Shown: positions 8,336 through 17,751, counted from the first letter of the stretch. The stretch is 58,046 nt of DNA from Candidatus Poribacteria bacterium (GCA_022822005.1 JAJECO010000093.1:1-58046), one strand, 5' to 3'. Notes: generated by a model not told the origin, from the sequence alone. A program made the numbers and translations.

Positions 8336-10045
8336 TCACGGGGTATACTCGTGGTCGTAGCGGATGGTGTAGCGGTAGCCTTGCTCGGTGAGGAAGAGTT
8401 GGCGGTTGATTGCGAACTCTTGATCGCGGGAATCGCGGGTGACGATTGAGTAGAAGTGAGCGAGCGAGCCGTCGGTTTTGGGACGGAGGATGCGTCCGAG
8501 ACGTTGGGCTTCCTCCTGACGCGAGCCGAAGGTGCCGGAGATCTGAATTGCGACGTTAGCGTCGGGCAGGTCGATCGCGAAGTTGGCGACCTTCGAAACG
8601 ACGAGCAGTTTAATGTTTCCTTGTCGGAACTGTTCGTAGAGTTTGCCGCGCTCAAGGTTGGGCGTTTGTCCCATGATGAGGGGTGCATTCAGACTGGTGG
8701 CTATCCCCTTGAGCTGCTCGATGTACTGCCCGATAACAAGGATCTGATCGCCTTCGTGCCGTTTAATCAGTTCGCACACGATCGGGAATTTGTCCGGGTT
8801 CTCGGAAGCGATGCGGAACTTCTGCCTTGCACTGGCGACGGCATAGCTCATCCGTAGGTGTTCGGGCAGGTCAACGCGGATTTCGGTGCATTCGGCGGTC
8901 GCGATCCAGCCCTGCGCTTCCAATTCTCGCCAAGGGACATCGTATTTTTTGGGACCAATTAGACTGAACACATCGTCCTCTCTGCCATCTTCTCGGACGA
9001 GCGTAGCGGTCAATCCGAGGCGACGTTTTCCCTGGATCTCCGCGGTCATCCGGAAGACAGGAGCGGGTAACAGGTGGACTTCGTCATAGATAATCAAGCC
9101 CCAATCCATTTCGGAGAAGAGTCCGAGATGCACGAAGTCCTCGGATTTGCGCTTGCGATAGGTGAGGATCTGGTAGGTGGTGACGGTGATTGGTCGGATT
9201 TCTTTTCGGTCGCCGGTGTATTCGCCAATATCTTCGGGAGCAATGGTTGTCTTATCGAGAAATTCATCGATCCATTGACGCACAGCGATTGTGTTTGTGG
9301 AAAGGATAAGCGTGTGGCATTGGGTCTCGAACAGGATACCGAGCCCGACAATGGTCTTCCCTGCACCACAGGGGAGGACGATCACGCCGCTGCCGCCGCG
9401 CACGTCGCCGCCCAGATGGAAGACATCTGCTGCGTCGCGTTGGTAGTCGCGCAGGTCGAAGGGAGATCCGGATAGTGTTACGGGTCGGTGCGCGATTTCG
9501 AGATGGCTTCCGCTGACATAGCCGGCAAGATCTTCAACGGGAAACCCGATCTTGATGAGTGCCTGCTTGATGTGTCCACGAAGCTGATAGGGAACAGCAA
9601 TAGTCTGGGGATCAATCAGCTTCCCCAACAAATTTTTCACCGATTCATTGTGGGTAATTTCAGCCATGAGGACCGGGTCTTCAGCGTACAGGACGAGGTC
9701 GTTATCGTCGGCGCTGCAGGGTTTTAGGTCGACACCTTTCATCAGCTTCACCCGCCCGTAGCGTGAGACATAATCGGTTATCTCGGCGGTGATGTTTTGT
9801 GGCACATCATATTTGGTGTACTCATCGAGTGCGGCCAAGATCTCGCCGACTTCCATCCCCGCAGCGGCGGCATTCCACAGTGAAAGGGGTGTAATACGGT
9901 AGGTGTGGATGTGTTCGGGACTCTTTTCCAACTCGGCAAAGGTGGCAAGTGCGTCCCTCGCCCCTTCGTAAAGCGGGCTGTCCACTTCAAGGAGTACCGT
10001 CCGATCGCTCTGGACGATTAACGGGTTTTGTGGGTTGTATGGCAT
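8336..10045 (-). CDS. XPB/RAD25-type DNA helicase
   Basis: A 569-residue superfamily 2 helicase of the bacterial XPB group, a 3'-5' DNA translocase related to the eukaryotic TFIIH subunit. An N-terminal helicase-associated domain covers about 1-190. Motif I is LPCGAGKT (about 225), motif II DEVH in IIYDEVHLLPAPVF (about 320), motif III LTATLVREDGRED (about 345, including the RED motif) and motif VI QRLGRILRPK near 525. Length and order match bacterial XPB proteins. The start at 10045 has AAGGA upstream and lies 4 bases after the folK stop, so it is in an operon with folK. A role in transcription-coupled or nucleotide-excision repair is likely from family knowledge. No XPD or Bax1-like nuclease gene is adjacent. 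Confidence 0.9.
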   Translation of the reverse strand: MPYNPQNPLIVQSDRTVLLEVDSPLYEGARDALATFAELEKSPEHIHTYRITPLSLWNAAAAGMEVGEILAALDEYTKYDVPQNITAEITDYVSRYGRVKLMKGVDLKPCSADDNDLVLYAEDPVLMAEITHNESVKNLLGKLIDPQTIAVPYQLRGHIKQALIKIGFPVEDLAGYVSGSHLEIAHRPVTLSGSPFDLRDYQRDAADVFHLGGDVRGGSGVIVLPCGAGKTIVGLGILFETQCHTLILSTNTIAVRQWIDEFLDKTTIAPEDIGEYTGDRKEIRPITVTTYQILTYRKRKSEDFVHLGLFSEMDWGLIIYDEVHLLPAPVFRMTAEIQGKRRLGLTATLVREDGREDDVFSLIGPKKYDVPWRELEAQGWIATAECTEIRVDLPEHLRMSYAVASARQKFRIASENPDKFPIVCELIKRHEGDQILVIGQYIEQLKGIATSLNAPLIMGQTPNLERGKLYEQFRQGNIKLLVVSKVANFAIDLPDANVAIQISGTFGSRQEEAQRLGRILRPKTDGSLAHFYSIVTRDSRDQEFAINRQLFLTEQGYRYTIRYDHEYTP

Positions 10046-10049
10046 TTAG

Positions 10050-10562
10050 TCAGATCCTTGCGTCAATTTTTGGTGGTGGTTCCATGAGTTTGACGGTTTT
10101 CTCGTCATTTAGGTTGGAGAGGAGCGTTCGGATATTTCGTCCAAGGATTGGGTGGAGAACGTCCGGAGCAATCTCGGCAAATGGGATGAGGACAAAGCTG
10201 CGTTGGTGCATTTCGGGGTGTGGCACGGTCAGATTCGGCGTATTGATAGAACATTGGTCGTAGATTAGGAGATCGAGGTCTACCTCGCGTGGTCGCCAAC
10301 GCGCCCGGTGCTGTCGTCCGACCTTTCCTTCAACCTCTTTCAGCAGTGGCAACAATCTGTGGACGGATAGCCCTGTTTCGATAGCGACGACGCCGTTAAG
10401 GAACCAGCCCTGTTCCTCATAGCCGACGGGCTCGGTTTCGTAGAGTGAGGAGATTTTTATCAGCGAAACGTCATCTGCGGCTAACAACAGTTGTAGCGCT
10501 TGGGTGATATAGGTGAGGCGGTCGTCGATGTTGGATCCGAAACCGATGTATGCGTGTGCCAT
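10050..10562 (-). CDS. folK: 2-amino-4-hydroxy-6-hydroxymethyldihydropteridine pyrophosphokinase
   Basis: A 170-residue HPPK, which transfers pyrophosphate from ATP to the pterin in folate synthesis. Hallmarks are AYIGFGSNIDDR at the N-terminus, SLYETEPVGYEEQGWFLNG (pterin site, about 39-57) and the HPPK signature REVDLDLLIY (about 94-103) with two metal-binding aspartates, followed by VPHPEMHQRSFVLIPFAEI. The length is normal, with a short extra C-terminal tail. The ATG at 10562 lies in an 8-bp-repeat area without a clear ribosome binding site. It heads a two-gene unit with the XPB helicase. No other fol genes are in the window. Confidence 0.95.
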   Translation of the reverse strand: MAHAYIGFGSNIDDRLTYITQALQLLLAADDVSLIKISSLYETEPVGYEEQGWFLNGVVAIETGLSVHRLLPLLKEVEGKVGRQHRARWRPREVDLDLLIYDQCSINTPNLTVPHPEMHQRSFVLIPFAEIAPDVLHPILGRNIRTLLSNLNDEKTVKLMEPPPKIDARI

Positions 10563-10704
10563 TTTTATTAGTTCATTGGTTCATCTAACCCCCCTTGCCC
10601 CCCTTGTCAGGGGGGTAGGACGGCGATATAGTAGTGAAACGTGATGCGTGAAACGTGAGAATCATTGGTTCGTTTGTCAACAGAACTTCTCTTCCGTTTC
10701 CATA

Positions 10705-10733
10705 TTGTTCCTTGAAATATATTGTGTTATCAT
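10705..10733 (+). promoter_or_regulatory. weak promoter candidate for the gene at 10773
   Basis: TTGTTC (10705-10710) and TATCAT (10728-10733) are 17 bases apart in an AT-rich stretch 40 bases before the start codon. The -35 match is poor, so this is tentative. Confidence 0.3.
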
Positions 10734-10772
10734 TTAGGTGTATGCAGCGGTCACAGAAACGGAGGAATTGAG

Positions 10773-11423
10773 ATGCTTAGTAGAAATTTCAAACGTGGAC
10801 TGGTCGTTGGTATGTTAGCCTTTGTGTTTCTCGTTCTGGCATATCTCCTTAGTGTGAAGACATACGGAAGTGTGAAGACATACGGAGGTTGGTTTAATAA
10901 AAAGGGCCCACTCCAATTTTATCAGAGTACAAGTTCTGTTCATCCTACAACGGCAACTTCCCGTCTCTCCTCCTTTGAATCCAGCCTGAAAAAGCTACAA
11001 CAGTTTGGCGGCGGTGAGGTGATTTTTGCAGGAGGGAAGGGATTTGTCCTTTTTCGAGTTCGCAAAGATGGTAGCCTTGTGGCAATGGTTCCAGCATTTG
11101 CATCGGTTCCACATATCTCATCCACCACTCTGTTCAGACTTATTTCCTTATCAAAGCGATACTACACCGTTAGGCTAACCTCTTGGGAAAAGGAACAACT
11201 TGAGCAGATCGCGCCCTTCCACGACGCGGCAGAGCGGGAAGTCCCGTATCCGAAAACAGATCCGCATGTATTCCTTGCGGCAGAACTGGGAACGGATACG
11301 TCAGCCGCTGCCGAGTTAACGGAAGCAGTCTTGACAAAGGTTTTCGGTGTTAAGGAAGGCATGATAACCACGTTCGCTGGGGGGTACCGTAGATTCCGAT
11401 CGTCTGCTTCATTGGGTCAGTAG
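10773..11423 (+). CDS. membrane-anchored protein of unknown function
   Basis: A 216-residue protein that I do not recognise. The ATG at 10773 has GGAGG seven bases upstream. A single hydrophobic anchor covers about residues 8-28 (LVVGMLAFVFLVLAYLL), and the rest is predicted outside the cytoplasm. Just after the anchor, the six residues SVKTYG are repeated, from an exact 18-bp duplication (10851-10868 and 10869-10886). The outer domain has a beta-rich look (GGGEVIFAGGKGFVLFRVRKD, about 88-108). It is the only plus-strand gene between 3.2 and 39.5 kb. It converges with the OLD-like gene, and a hairpin lies between them. Confidence 0.6.
   Translation: MLSRNFKRGLVVGMLAFVFLVLAYLLSVKTYGSVKTYGGWFNKKGPLQFYQSTSSVHPTTATSRLSSFESSLKKLQQFGGGEVIFAGGKGFVLFRVRKDGSLVAMVPAFASVPHISSTTLFRLISLSKRYYTVRLTSWEKEQLEQIAPFHDAAEREVPYPKTDPHVFLAAELGTDTSAAAELTEAVLTKVFGVKEGMITTFAGGYRRFRSSASLGQ
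10851..10886 (+). repeat. exact 18-bp tandem duplication inside a gene
   Basis: AGTGTGAAGACATACGGA occurs twice in direct succession and encodes SVKTYG twice just after the membrane anchor of the unknown protein. The copies are identical, which suggests a recent duplication. Confidence 0.9.
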
Positions 11424-11436
11424 GGGACGGGGAGAT

Positions 11437-11458
11437 GGTGATAGGCTTACCTATCACC
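11437..11458. terminator. hairpin between convergent genes
   Basis: GGTGATAGG and CCTATCACC form a perfect 9-bp stem with a 4-base loop. The hairpin sits 13 bases past the plus-strand stop and overlaps the TAA of the minus-strand gene (11447-11449). There is only a short T-rich stretch afterwards, so it may be a weak bidirectional terminator. Confidence 0.5.
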
Positions 11459-13195
11459 TAGCGGTTTTGCTTGCTCCGCTATTTCCAGAATCCCATCGAG
11501 CACTTCGGACACCTCTGGATCAATCTGATCTGCGGGAACGTATTGGACGAGGGTGTGATAATTGGTTTTTCGCATCAGATTTTCCAATCTCAGTTTGTTG
11601 AAAAAGGAATCGAAAAGTGGATCCAGAAAATCATCGCTCACTTTGCTATCTGGGGACCACGGTGAGCCTTTACGAAGTGTAGTTAGGGCTTTTTCAATCT
11701 CGTCAATTGCTTCTTCCATTGTAGACAACCACTGATTCGTAAATTGATTAGCAAACAGTGGGCCTGCACTTTGTCTTTCTCCTTCTGCTTCTGCCCATGC
11801 CATTAACACCTCTTTTTGACACAGGTAATTCTCAATCTCGCGCCGTTTCCATTTATACTCCTTCAGTTCAGAGTTAGTTCGCAGATCACGTTCAATTCGA
11901 TCAACGAGACAAAATCCAACCAAATCGGCTTTCGCCTCACGCAACCCATAAAAGTGGTCGCGGGCTTTCTGCGGCTGGTTTTCAACGTAGTGTACATAGG
12001 GACGTTTCAATTTATCCGTCACAGGATGCTCCAGTTTTTCAGCAAATGCCTGTAAAATTGCGAGATCTGTTGAACCTTCAAGATAGAGTACCCACCCCTC
12101 CTGTTCCGCCTGATAATACTGCTCATAACCAATATTTTTAAGTGATTTCAAAAGTTGGCTCCCACGGTCGTCAATGCGATGTGGAGAACCAAGAAAGGCA
12201 ATAACGACATCGCGATTAGCTGCCTCGTTAAGAATGACCTCAGAATGACTGGCAGCGATGATTTGACTGTCGTGCTCCCTAGCGAGTTCGGTAAGTGTTT
12301 GATAAATCTGCCTTTGCCGCAGGATTTCAAGATGGGCGTCCGGTTCATCTAGCAGAAGGACTGATCCCGGATGCGCCGCAATATATGCAAGCAAAAGTAG
12401 CGTCTGCTGAAGTCCACGTCCCGATGAGGAGAGGTCGAGAGGTGTCCCCGATTCCTGATAGCTCATCTCAATTTCCCCACGCTCTACAATATAATTCGGC
12501 TTATCAAGGTCAACGCCGAAGAGTTCTTTAATCTGCCGGCGGATTGTGTGCCATTTTTCGTTGTCTTCTCGCTCCTGTAAAATCTGATAGCAGAGATTAC
12601 GGAGAACCTCTGCGGTCCGACCCTCCCCAACACGGACATTGATCGCCCCCGTATCAAGGCGGGTTTCATTGGACGCGAGTCCAGACATCGGCGGGAGGAA
12701 GGCAACATCAAGGTCTGCTGCCTCTTCAGGAACTACCATTCGTTCCAAAGTTCCATCATCCGCTGCCGGTAATCGCAAAGGCCGACAGTAAAAGGACTCC
12801 TGATTGGCAAAATCGAATTCCAAACCACATTTCCACTGCTTGTTGGCGGTAACGCCTTCAACGATAATATCCATACGGATGTTTTGTGTCTGTTGCTTGC
12901 CATCGACTCTCTGAACATCTCGGACTTGCAAATCTCGCCAGAGCAATCTTGCATTCGGCACTGGAAGGGAGATGAGGTCACGCCGGTTGACAGCAACGCC
13001 CGGTCGCTTTTCTGGATTTGGTCTCCCCCTACGGTGCTCGTTCCAACGTTTTAGACCGATATCCCACAGGGCGAGTGCCTGTAAAGCGGTTGTTTTGCCA
13101 GAATTATTGGGGCCAATAAAGACGACGGTTTCTCCCAATTCGACTTCAATTTCTCCAAAGCATTTGAAATTACGACAAATCAATTTTGTTAGCAT
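11447..13195 (-). CDS. OLD-like ATPase with TOPRIM domain
   Basis: A 582-residue ABC-type ATPase followed by a TOPRIM nuclease-like domain, the architecture of OLD-family (overcoming lysogenization defect) proteins. Walker A is GPNNSGKT (28-35), the ABC signature LSSSGRGLQQ (255-264), Walker B LLLDEPD (280-286) and the switch His SHS (316-318). The C-terminal part has YLEGSTD (Glu373, Asp377), then FCLVDRIERD (Asp432) and RREIENYL (about 451-458), which fit TOPRIM metal ligands. The ATG at 13195 has GGAG eight bases before it. It follows the type III res gene on the same strand after 112 bases holding a 34-base palindrome. A defence role is inferred from the family and from the neighbours; no GajB-like or other partner is adjacent. 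Confidence 0.82.
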   Translation of the reverse strand: MLTKLICRNFKCFGEIEVELGETVVFIGPNNSGKTTALQALALWDIGLKRWNEHRRGRPNPEKRPGVAVNRRDLISLPVPNARLLWRDLQVRDVQRVDGKQQTQNIRMDIIVEGVTANKQWKCGLEFDFANQESFYCRPLRLPAADDGTLERMVVPEEAADLDVAFLPPMSGLASNETRLDTGAINVRVGEGRTAEVLRNLCYQILQEREDNEKWHTIRRQIKELFGVDLDKPNYIVERGEIEMSYQESGTPLDLSSSGRGLQQTLLLLAYIAAHPGSVLLLDEPDAHLEILRQRQIYQTLTELAREHDSQIIAASHSEVILNEAANRDVVIAFLGSPHRIDDRGSQLLKSLKNIGYEQYYQAEQEGWVLYLEGSTDLAILQAFAEKLEHPVTDKLKRPYVHYVENQPQKARDHFYGLREAKADLVGFCLVDRIERDLRTNSELKEYKWKRREIENYLCQKEVLMAWAEAEGERQSAGPLFANQFTNQWLSTMEEAIDEIEKALTTLRKGSPWSPDSKVSDDFLDPLFDSFFNKLRLENLMRKTNYHTLVQYVPADQIDPEVSEVLDGILEIAEQAKPLGDR

Positions 13196-13250
13196 TTCTA
13201 GGTCTCCAAGAACGAATAAAGCAGTTCGCTCATGTTAAGAGATCGTGCAA

Positions 13251-13284
13251 AGAAACCGAGTTTTCAAGAAAAAACTCGGTTTCT
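13251..13284. repeat. 34-base palindrome, copy 1
   Basis: AGAAACCGAGTTTT and AAAACTCGGTTTCT form a perfect 14-bp stem with loop CAAGAA. An identical copy lies at 21212-21245, in both cases with GTGC just upstream. This copy sits between res and the OLD-like gene. Confidence 0.85.
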
Positions 13285-13307
13285 AATACCAATTGTCCCG
13301 TTACCCT

Positions 13308-15869
13308 TTAGCTATGCGAATATTCCGCCCTCAGTTGCTCGCCTATCGGTGAGAAATCGTGTTCGCTGAACACCAATCGAAAAATGCTATTGGGTGATTC
13401 GCCGAGTCTTATCGTGCCGGCGTCATTGAACACTCCTTCAAGCGCTTGCAACACCTTTCGTTTGTACTCGGTGTCAGGGTTGCCGATTAGGTGTTCACCT
13501 TTTGTCTCGAAAATTAGCAGACGCTCTTCGTTCGCCATCGCAACGAAGTCGGGGTAGATGCGGCCTTGTTTCCAGCCTTGCAGATAATACTCGCCCTGTT
13601 GACGCACCGCGACCCGATGCCACCATTGCACCGCCCTTTGTTCATCAAGATAGTACGCAAATCTCTTTTCTAATTCGGAATCGAATTCTCGTTCAAAGAC
13701 CGGTTCAAATAGGGTGAGCTGTACAGGTTCATAATTTCGTAATAACGGCTTTTCATCAGAGCTAACCTGTATTTCATAGTGGTGTTTCATACGGAAATTT
13801 GGTTCTCCGACTTCCAAGTCAAAGCGGATTTCACCCTGTCTCAGCTTTTCGTGAAAGATCCCCTCCGCCTGTTTTTCCACTTCATTCTTGACATGCTCCC
13901 GCAGTAGATGTGCAAGGTAAGCCCGTTGGTCGTAGATATCGGCGTCGGTGTCGCCGGTCGCTTTGAGATGGGTGATAAGTTGGTCTGCAATGCGGGCGGC
14001 CTGCCACGGATTGGGCAGAATGTCGGACAGATGGCGTGCGAAGTGGGAGACTTTGACTGTTTTGTCAATATCCAACGCTTGATCGGGGTGGAAAACTGGC
14101 GGTGTCTCATCCATATCAACCGTTGCGGATTGTCGCCTCGCGCTATTGGGGGCAGACGCTTCTGGATCGGGGGATTCGATTGCTGACCAATCTATATGGG
14201 GTAGGATATGAGATTGATAGTCGAGTTGCACCCAATCGTCGCCGTTTTTATGGGATACCACCGGCAGAAAGATATCCTGATCTTGAAATCGCTCGCGGCG
14301 GTGTACAGTCTGCTGCTGCATTTCTCCTTGTGGTAAGGAATAACGATCGTTATTCCCTACGCCCAACCCATCCATCACTTCGTCACCTAAACCCGTTAGC
14401 CCCTCCGCTTCCAAGCCATTTTTGACCTGCTCGACGACGGTGCCCACCTCGGCGTTATTGCAATAGACATAGCACTGATCAAGTAATTCCCTGCCAGTGA
14501 GTTGCGCGCCCGGTTGCCGCATTACCCGTCCCACCAGCTGCGTTATGGCTCGTTGCGCCTGCGTATTGTCCAGCATCACCAACAGATAAGCGAAGGGGCA
14601 ATCCCAACCTTCCATGAGTGCAGATTTTGTGATGATCCATCGCACCTCTGAAAATTCGGAGAGCAGATCTTCTCTGCCGAGTTCATCGTTTGTGGCGGAT
14701 TTGACGCGAACCGCATCTGAAGGCACGTTTAAGTTTTGCGTAAGATATTCACGCACATCCTCTGCGTGGATATGCTCATTATCTCTCTGATCGTTTCCCG
14801 TCCGTTCAACGCGCACAACAGCGATTGGACGGATATAACGCCCTGTGCTGTGCTCAAGGGACCTCGTTTCCGTCTCCAAGCGGTCCAGTTCTTCAAACGC
14901 ATCGCTTAATGTTGATTTCCAGTCAGTATTGGAAAATGATGTTACCTGCACAGGTAACTTAATCATCTCCTCTTTTTTTAGATCGGGTCCTTCGATATCA
15001 ACGAGCAAGTTGCTTATACCGCGGTTCGGGGTCGCAGAGAGTTCGATAACCAACTGAGGATTCAGACGGTTGATAGAACGAGCAAATTCTTCGTTTGCCT
15101 CCCTCTTTTTTGATCCATACGCTTTATGTGCCTCGTCGAGAACAACGACAGGACGCAGTATCTTGAACACATTAAACAGGCTGTGCTTAATTGTCCCGCC
15201 TGCAACATTGCACTCCAAATCGGGATAGGCCTCCATCATGCGACCGTCACTGAGGAGGTCATCGCCATCCGGGAAAAGACTCGGATAACGCCCCGCATCC
15301 TTAAACATACGCAGAAACTCTTTCCCCTTTTGGCGGTTGGTCGCCGGTAACATTAGCAGCATGACGCACAGGTAGTTGGCAACATCGTCTCTGTTGAATG
15401 GATCGTCCTTTTCTAACATCTTGATGCGGCCAGCACTCGCCCGCTCCAACATTTGACGATAGGGATGCTCCCGATTCCATAGAGCGGTTTTCGTCTGTGC
15501 GTAGATCGCCTTGCTTGGCACAATCCATAGTGTCAGCCCGGTTTGCCGATGGAGGCGTTCTAAGGCAGCAGCGGCGAGCAAGGTTTTACCGCCCCCTGTC
15601 GGCACTTTGAAGCAGATATGCGGAATCGGGCGATCCGCCCCATCGGTGCGGTTGACATATTCACCGGCGGTTGCCACGACCTCCCCGCTTTTCTTCAGTG
15701 TATCCCACACCGTTTGGGGATAATTCCGAATATCATTCGTAATGTCAAACCCTGCCTGCGTCAAGGTCTCTACCATTTTCTCGGATTTATCCCGTTCCGC
15801 GTTAAGGACTTCCAACCAATGACTAAAAGCGTCAAGGGCGCGGAGCTGATATGTTTTCAATTCCATCAT
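13308..15869 (-). CDS. res: type III restriction endonuclease, Res subunit
   Basis: An 853-residue superfamily 2 helicase-nuclease that translocates on DNA and cuts it together with Mod. Motif I is VPTGGGKTLL (90-99), motif II LDEAHKAYG (about 245), motif III SATPNRG (about 280), a helicase core motif near ALMEGWDCPFAYLLVML (about 430) and QLVGRVMRQP (about 460). The C-terminal PD-(D/E)xK nuclease has IYPDFVAMANEERLLIFETK near residues 770-790. The ATG at 15869 has AAAAGGTGATG upstream. It lies 107 bases after mod on the same strand, with two hairpins in the gap. The reading frame is intact, so the system may be active. The recognition site cannot be read from the sequence. Confidence 0.9.
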   Translation of the reverse strand: MMELKTYQLRALDAFSHWLEVLNAERDKSEKMVETLTQAGFDITNDIRNYPQTVWDTLKKSGEVVATAGEYVNRTDGADRPIPHICFKVPTGGGKTLLAAAALERLHRQTGLTLWIVPSKAIYAQTKTALWNREHPYRQMLERASAGRIKMLEKDDPFNRDDVANYLCVMLLMLPATNRQKGKEFLRMFKDAGRYPSLFPDGDDLLSDGRMMEAYPDLECNVAGGTIKHSLFNVFKILRPVVVLDEAHKAYGSKKREANEEFARSINRLNPQLVIELSATPNRGISNLLVDIEGPDLKKEEMIKLPVQVTSFSNTDWKSTLSDAFEELDRLETETRSLEHSTGRYIRPIAVVRVERTGNDQRDNEHIHAEDVREYLTQNLNVPSDAVRVKSATNDELGREDLLSEFSEVRWIITKSALMEGWDCPFAYLLVMLDNTQAQRAITQLVGRVMRQPGAQLTGRELLDQCYVYCNNAEVGTVVEQVKNGLEAEGLTGLGDEVMDGLGVGNNDRYSLPQGEMQQQTVHRRERFQDQDIFLPVVSHKNGDDWVQLDYQSHILPHIDWSAIESPDPEASAPNSARRQSATVDMDETPPVFHPDQALDIDKTVKVSHFARHLSDILPNPWQAARIADQLITHLKATGDTDADIYDQRAYLAHLLREHVKNEVEKQAEGIFHEKLRQGEIRFDLEVGEPNFRMKHHYEIQVSSDEKPLLRNYEPVQLTLFEPVFEREFDSELEKRFAYYLDEQRAVQWWHRVAVRQQGEYYLQGWKQGRIYPDFVAMANEERLLIFETKGEHLIGNPDTEYKRKVLQALEGVFNDAGTIRLGESPNSIFRLVFSEHDFSPIGEQLRAEYSHS

Positions 15870-15902
15870 GGCATCACCTTTTCATTTTCCGTTCCGGCGT
15901 GT

Positions 15903-15972
15903 GCCGTGGATTTGTCAATCCACGGCGAGCGATAGAGGACTCACCGCTCGGCTTGGATAGCCATATCCAAGC
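15903..15972. repeat. two hairpins between mod and res
   Basis: GCCGTGGATT/AATCCACGGC (15903-15926) is a 10-bp stem with loop TGTC. GCTTGGATA/TATCCAAGC (15951-15972) is a 9-bp stem with loop GCCA and is followed on the plus strand by CTTTTTA. The second hairpin is the inverse of the one at 5383-5404. They could terminate or stabilise the mod-res transcript. Confidence 0.7.
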
Positions 15973-15976
15973 CTTT

Positions 15977-17662
15977 TTACCTTTCGTGCAAGGCGTGGGG
16001 CAGTTGGCAGAATGTAATGCCCCTCCCTGTGAGCTCTCGCTGGCCCATGTATTTGCCCGGCGCGTAAACGATTGCCTTACCCCCGTTCTGACAACTGGCG
16101 TTGTGGATGCGTTCTGCCCGATCCAAGTTAAGCATCGCCTCGTTACTTTGTAGGTATTCAAGGTCGGGTTTGTAGAGCAGGTAATAGTCAATTTTGTCAG
16201 TACCGTGAAAGAGTCCCTCATCGTTTTTTTCCCCCAACGCATTCACCCCGACGGAAACGCCAGAAGTTGTATACAGTAGATAGGCAGCAAGCGATTCATA
16301 GGCTGGGAGGGCGTTACCGGTGAGCATCTCCTCTATTTCCATCGGTTCGCCCAATGCGCCGTAGGTGAAGGAACCGCCTAAGCCTTCGCGCAGTGAAGCG
16401 TCGCGTGCATTGGGAACGCCGTTGATGACACGGCGGACCCGTTCGGCGGTTATGGTGTCGGCGTAAGCTTCGCACTCAATGAGGATAAACTTCCGATTAC
16501 CGCCATCTTGTTTGTTCAATGCGAGGGCGGCGTGGGCGGTGGTGCCACTGCCGGCAAAGGAGTCAAGGACGATGTCATCAGGTCCGACGTTTGCAAATCT
16601 CAAGAGATCACTTATAAATGGAACGGCTTTAGGGAAGTCGAAAACGCGTTGGCTGTCAAAAATCGCTTTTAGTGTATTGGTGCCACTGGGGGTTGAATAC
16701 TCAGGTTTGTACCAAAGAGATCGAGGTTTTTTCGCTAGCATGTCCCCGATGTTGGGCCGCATTTTCGTAACGAGGGAAAAGCTGCCGTTGCTTCGAGGTT
16801 TAACGATAATCTCGGTTACGTTATTTGCAAAACGCTCTCTTGACCACATCCATCGCCCTTCTGTCCCATCGGTATGGATAGGCAATAATTCTATGTCGTC
16901 AGGTGAGCAGCGGGTTAAACTAACTGATCTGTTGGAATCTATAAACACGGGAAAGTACATATTGGGCCGGTCGTCTCGTCGCCCTCCTTCTCCGCGTTTA
17001 AGAAGTTCGCTGCCTTCCCGATAATACCCTATTTCATCCTGATCCCAATCAGAAGATGGATCCTCATCAGTTGGTATTGGTGCGAAATTAACTTGCTCGC
17101 CATCCTTCGCGAATACATGTACGTATTCAGTCACGTGGCTTAACCACTTGCCAGGGTAAGCACCAAGATTTTGTATAAACGTAAGGGTTGCTATAAAATT
17201 TCGCTCTCCGAATATTTCCTCCATAAGCCCCAAAAGTCTCCATTGCTCGTGATCATCAATGGAGACAAAAATAACTCCGTCGTCGGCAAGCAGTTCTCGC
17301 AAGAGATGTAGGCGGGGCCACATCATACACATCCATTTGTCATGTCGTTCAAGGTCTTCGTTGTCAACAGGGGTGTTTTCTGTGAGCCATTGCTGCATAA
17401 GTGGACTGTTTACGTTGTCGTTATAGACCCAAGCCTGACTACCTGTGTTATAGGGTGGGTCAATGTAGATGCACTTGATACGGTTCGCGTAGCGGGGAAG
17501 TAAGGCTTTGAGGGCGTGGAGGTTATCACCATGAATAATGAGATTGTCTTCGGCACCAGAGGGGTTGCAGGAGCGGCTTTCGTCGGTTTCAATCGGCCGG
17601 TAGGGGACGGTGAGGTGGTGGGCGTAGATGTGTTGTTTTCCTTTGAAGTCGAGAGTGGGCAT
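15977..17662 (-). CDS. mod: type III DNA adenine methyltransferase, Mod subunit
   Basis: A 561-residue adenine-N6 methyltransferase of the beta class, which gives site recognition and modification for the type III system. Motif IV DPPYNTGS is at 68-75 (catalytic DPPY), preceded by the IIHGDNLHALKALLPRY region. The target recognition part lies between about 150 and 330, and motif I LDSFAGSGTTAHA near 375 binds AdoMet. The order IV then I is typical of beta-class enzymes. The ATG at 17662 has AAAGGGA upstream. It is the first gene of mod-res-OLD-like, all on one strand. The reading frame is intact. Confidence 0.92.
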   Translation of the reverse strand: MPTLDFKGKQHIYAHHLTVPYRPIETDESRSCNPSGAEDNLIIHGDNLHALKALLPRYANRIKCIYIDPPYNTGSQAWVYNDNVNSPLMQQWLTENTPVDNEDLERHDKWMCMMWPRLHLLRELLADDGVIFVSIDDHEQWRLLGLMEEIFGERNFIATLTFIQNLGAYPGKWLSHVTEYVHVFAKDGEQVNFAPIPTDEDPSSDWDQDEIGYYREGSELLKRGEGGRRDDRPNMYFPVFIDSNRSVSLTRCSPDDIELLPIHTDGTEGRWMWSRERFANNVTEIIVKPRSNGSFSLVTKMRPNIGDMLAKKPRSLWYKPEYSTPSGTNTLKAIFDSQRVFDFPKAVPFISDLLRFANVGPDDIVLDSFAGSGTTAHAALALNKQDGGNRKFILIECEAYADTITAERVRRVINGVPNARDASLREGLGGSFTYGALGEPMEIEEMLTGNALPAYESLAAYLLYTTSGVSVGVNALGEKNDEGLFHGTDKIDYYLLYKPDLEYLQSNEAMLNLDRAERIHNASCQNGGKAIVYAPGKYMGQRELTGRGITFCQLPHALHER

Positions 17663-17751
17663 GGTGAAATTCCCTTTGGGTTTTTGAAATCGGAACGGGT
17701 GCGATTTGCTCTATATGTGAGATGTAATGAATGACATAAATTGTCTGAATC

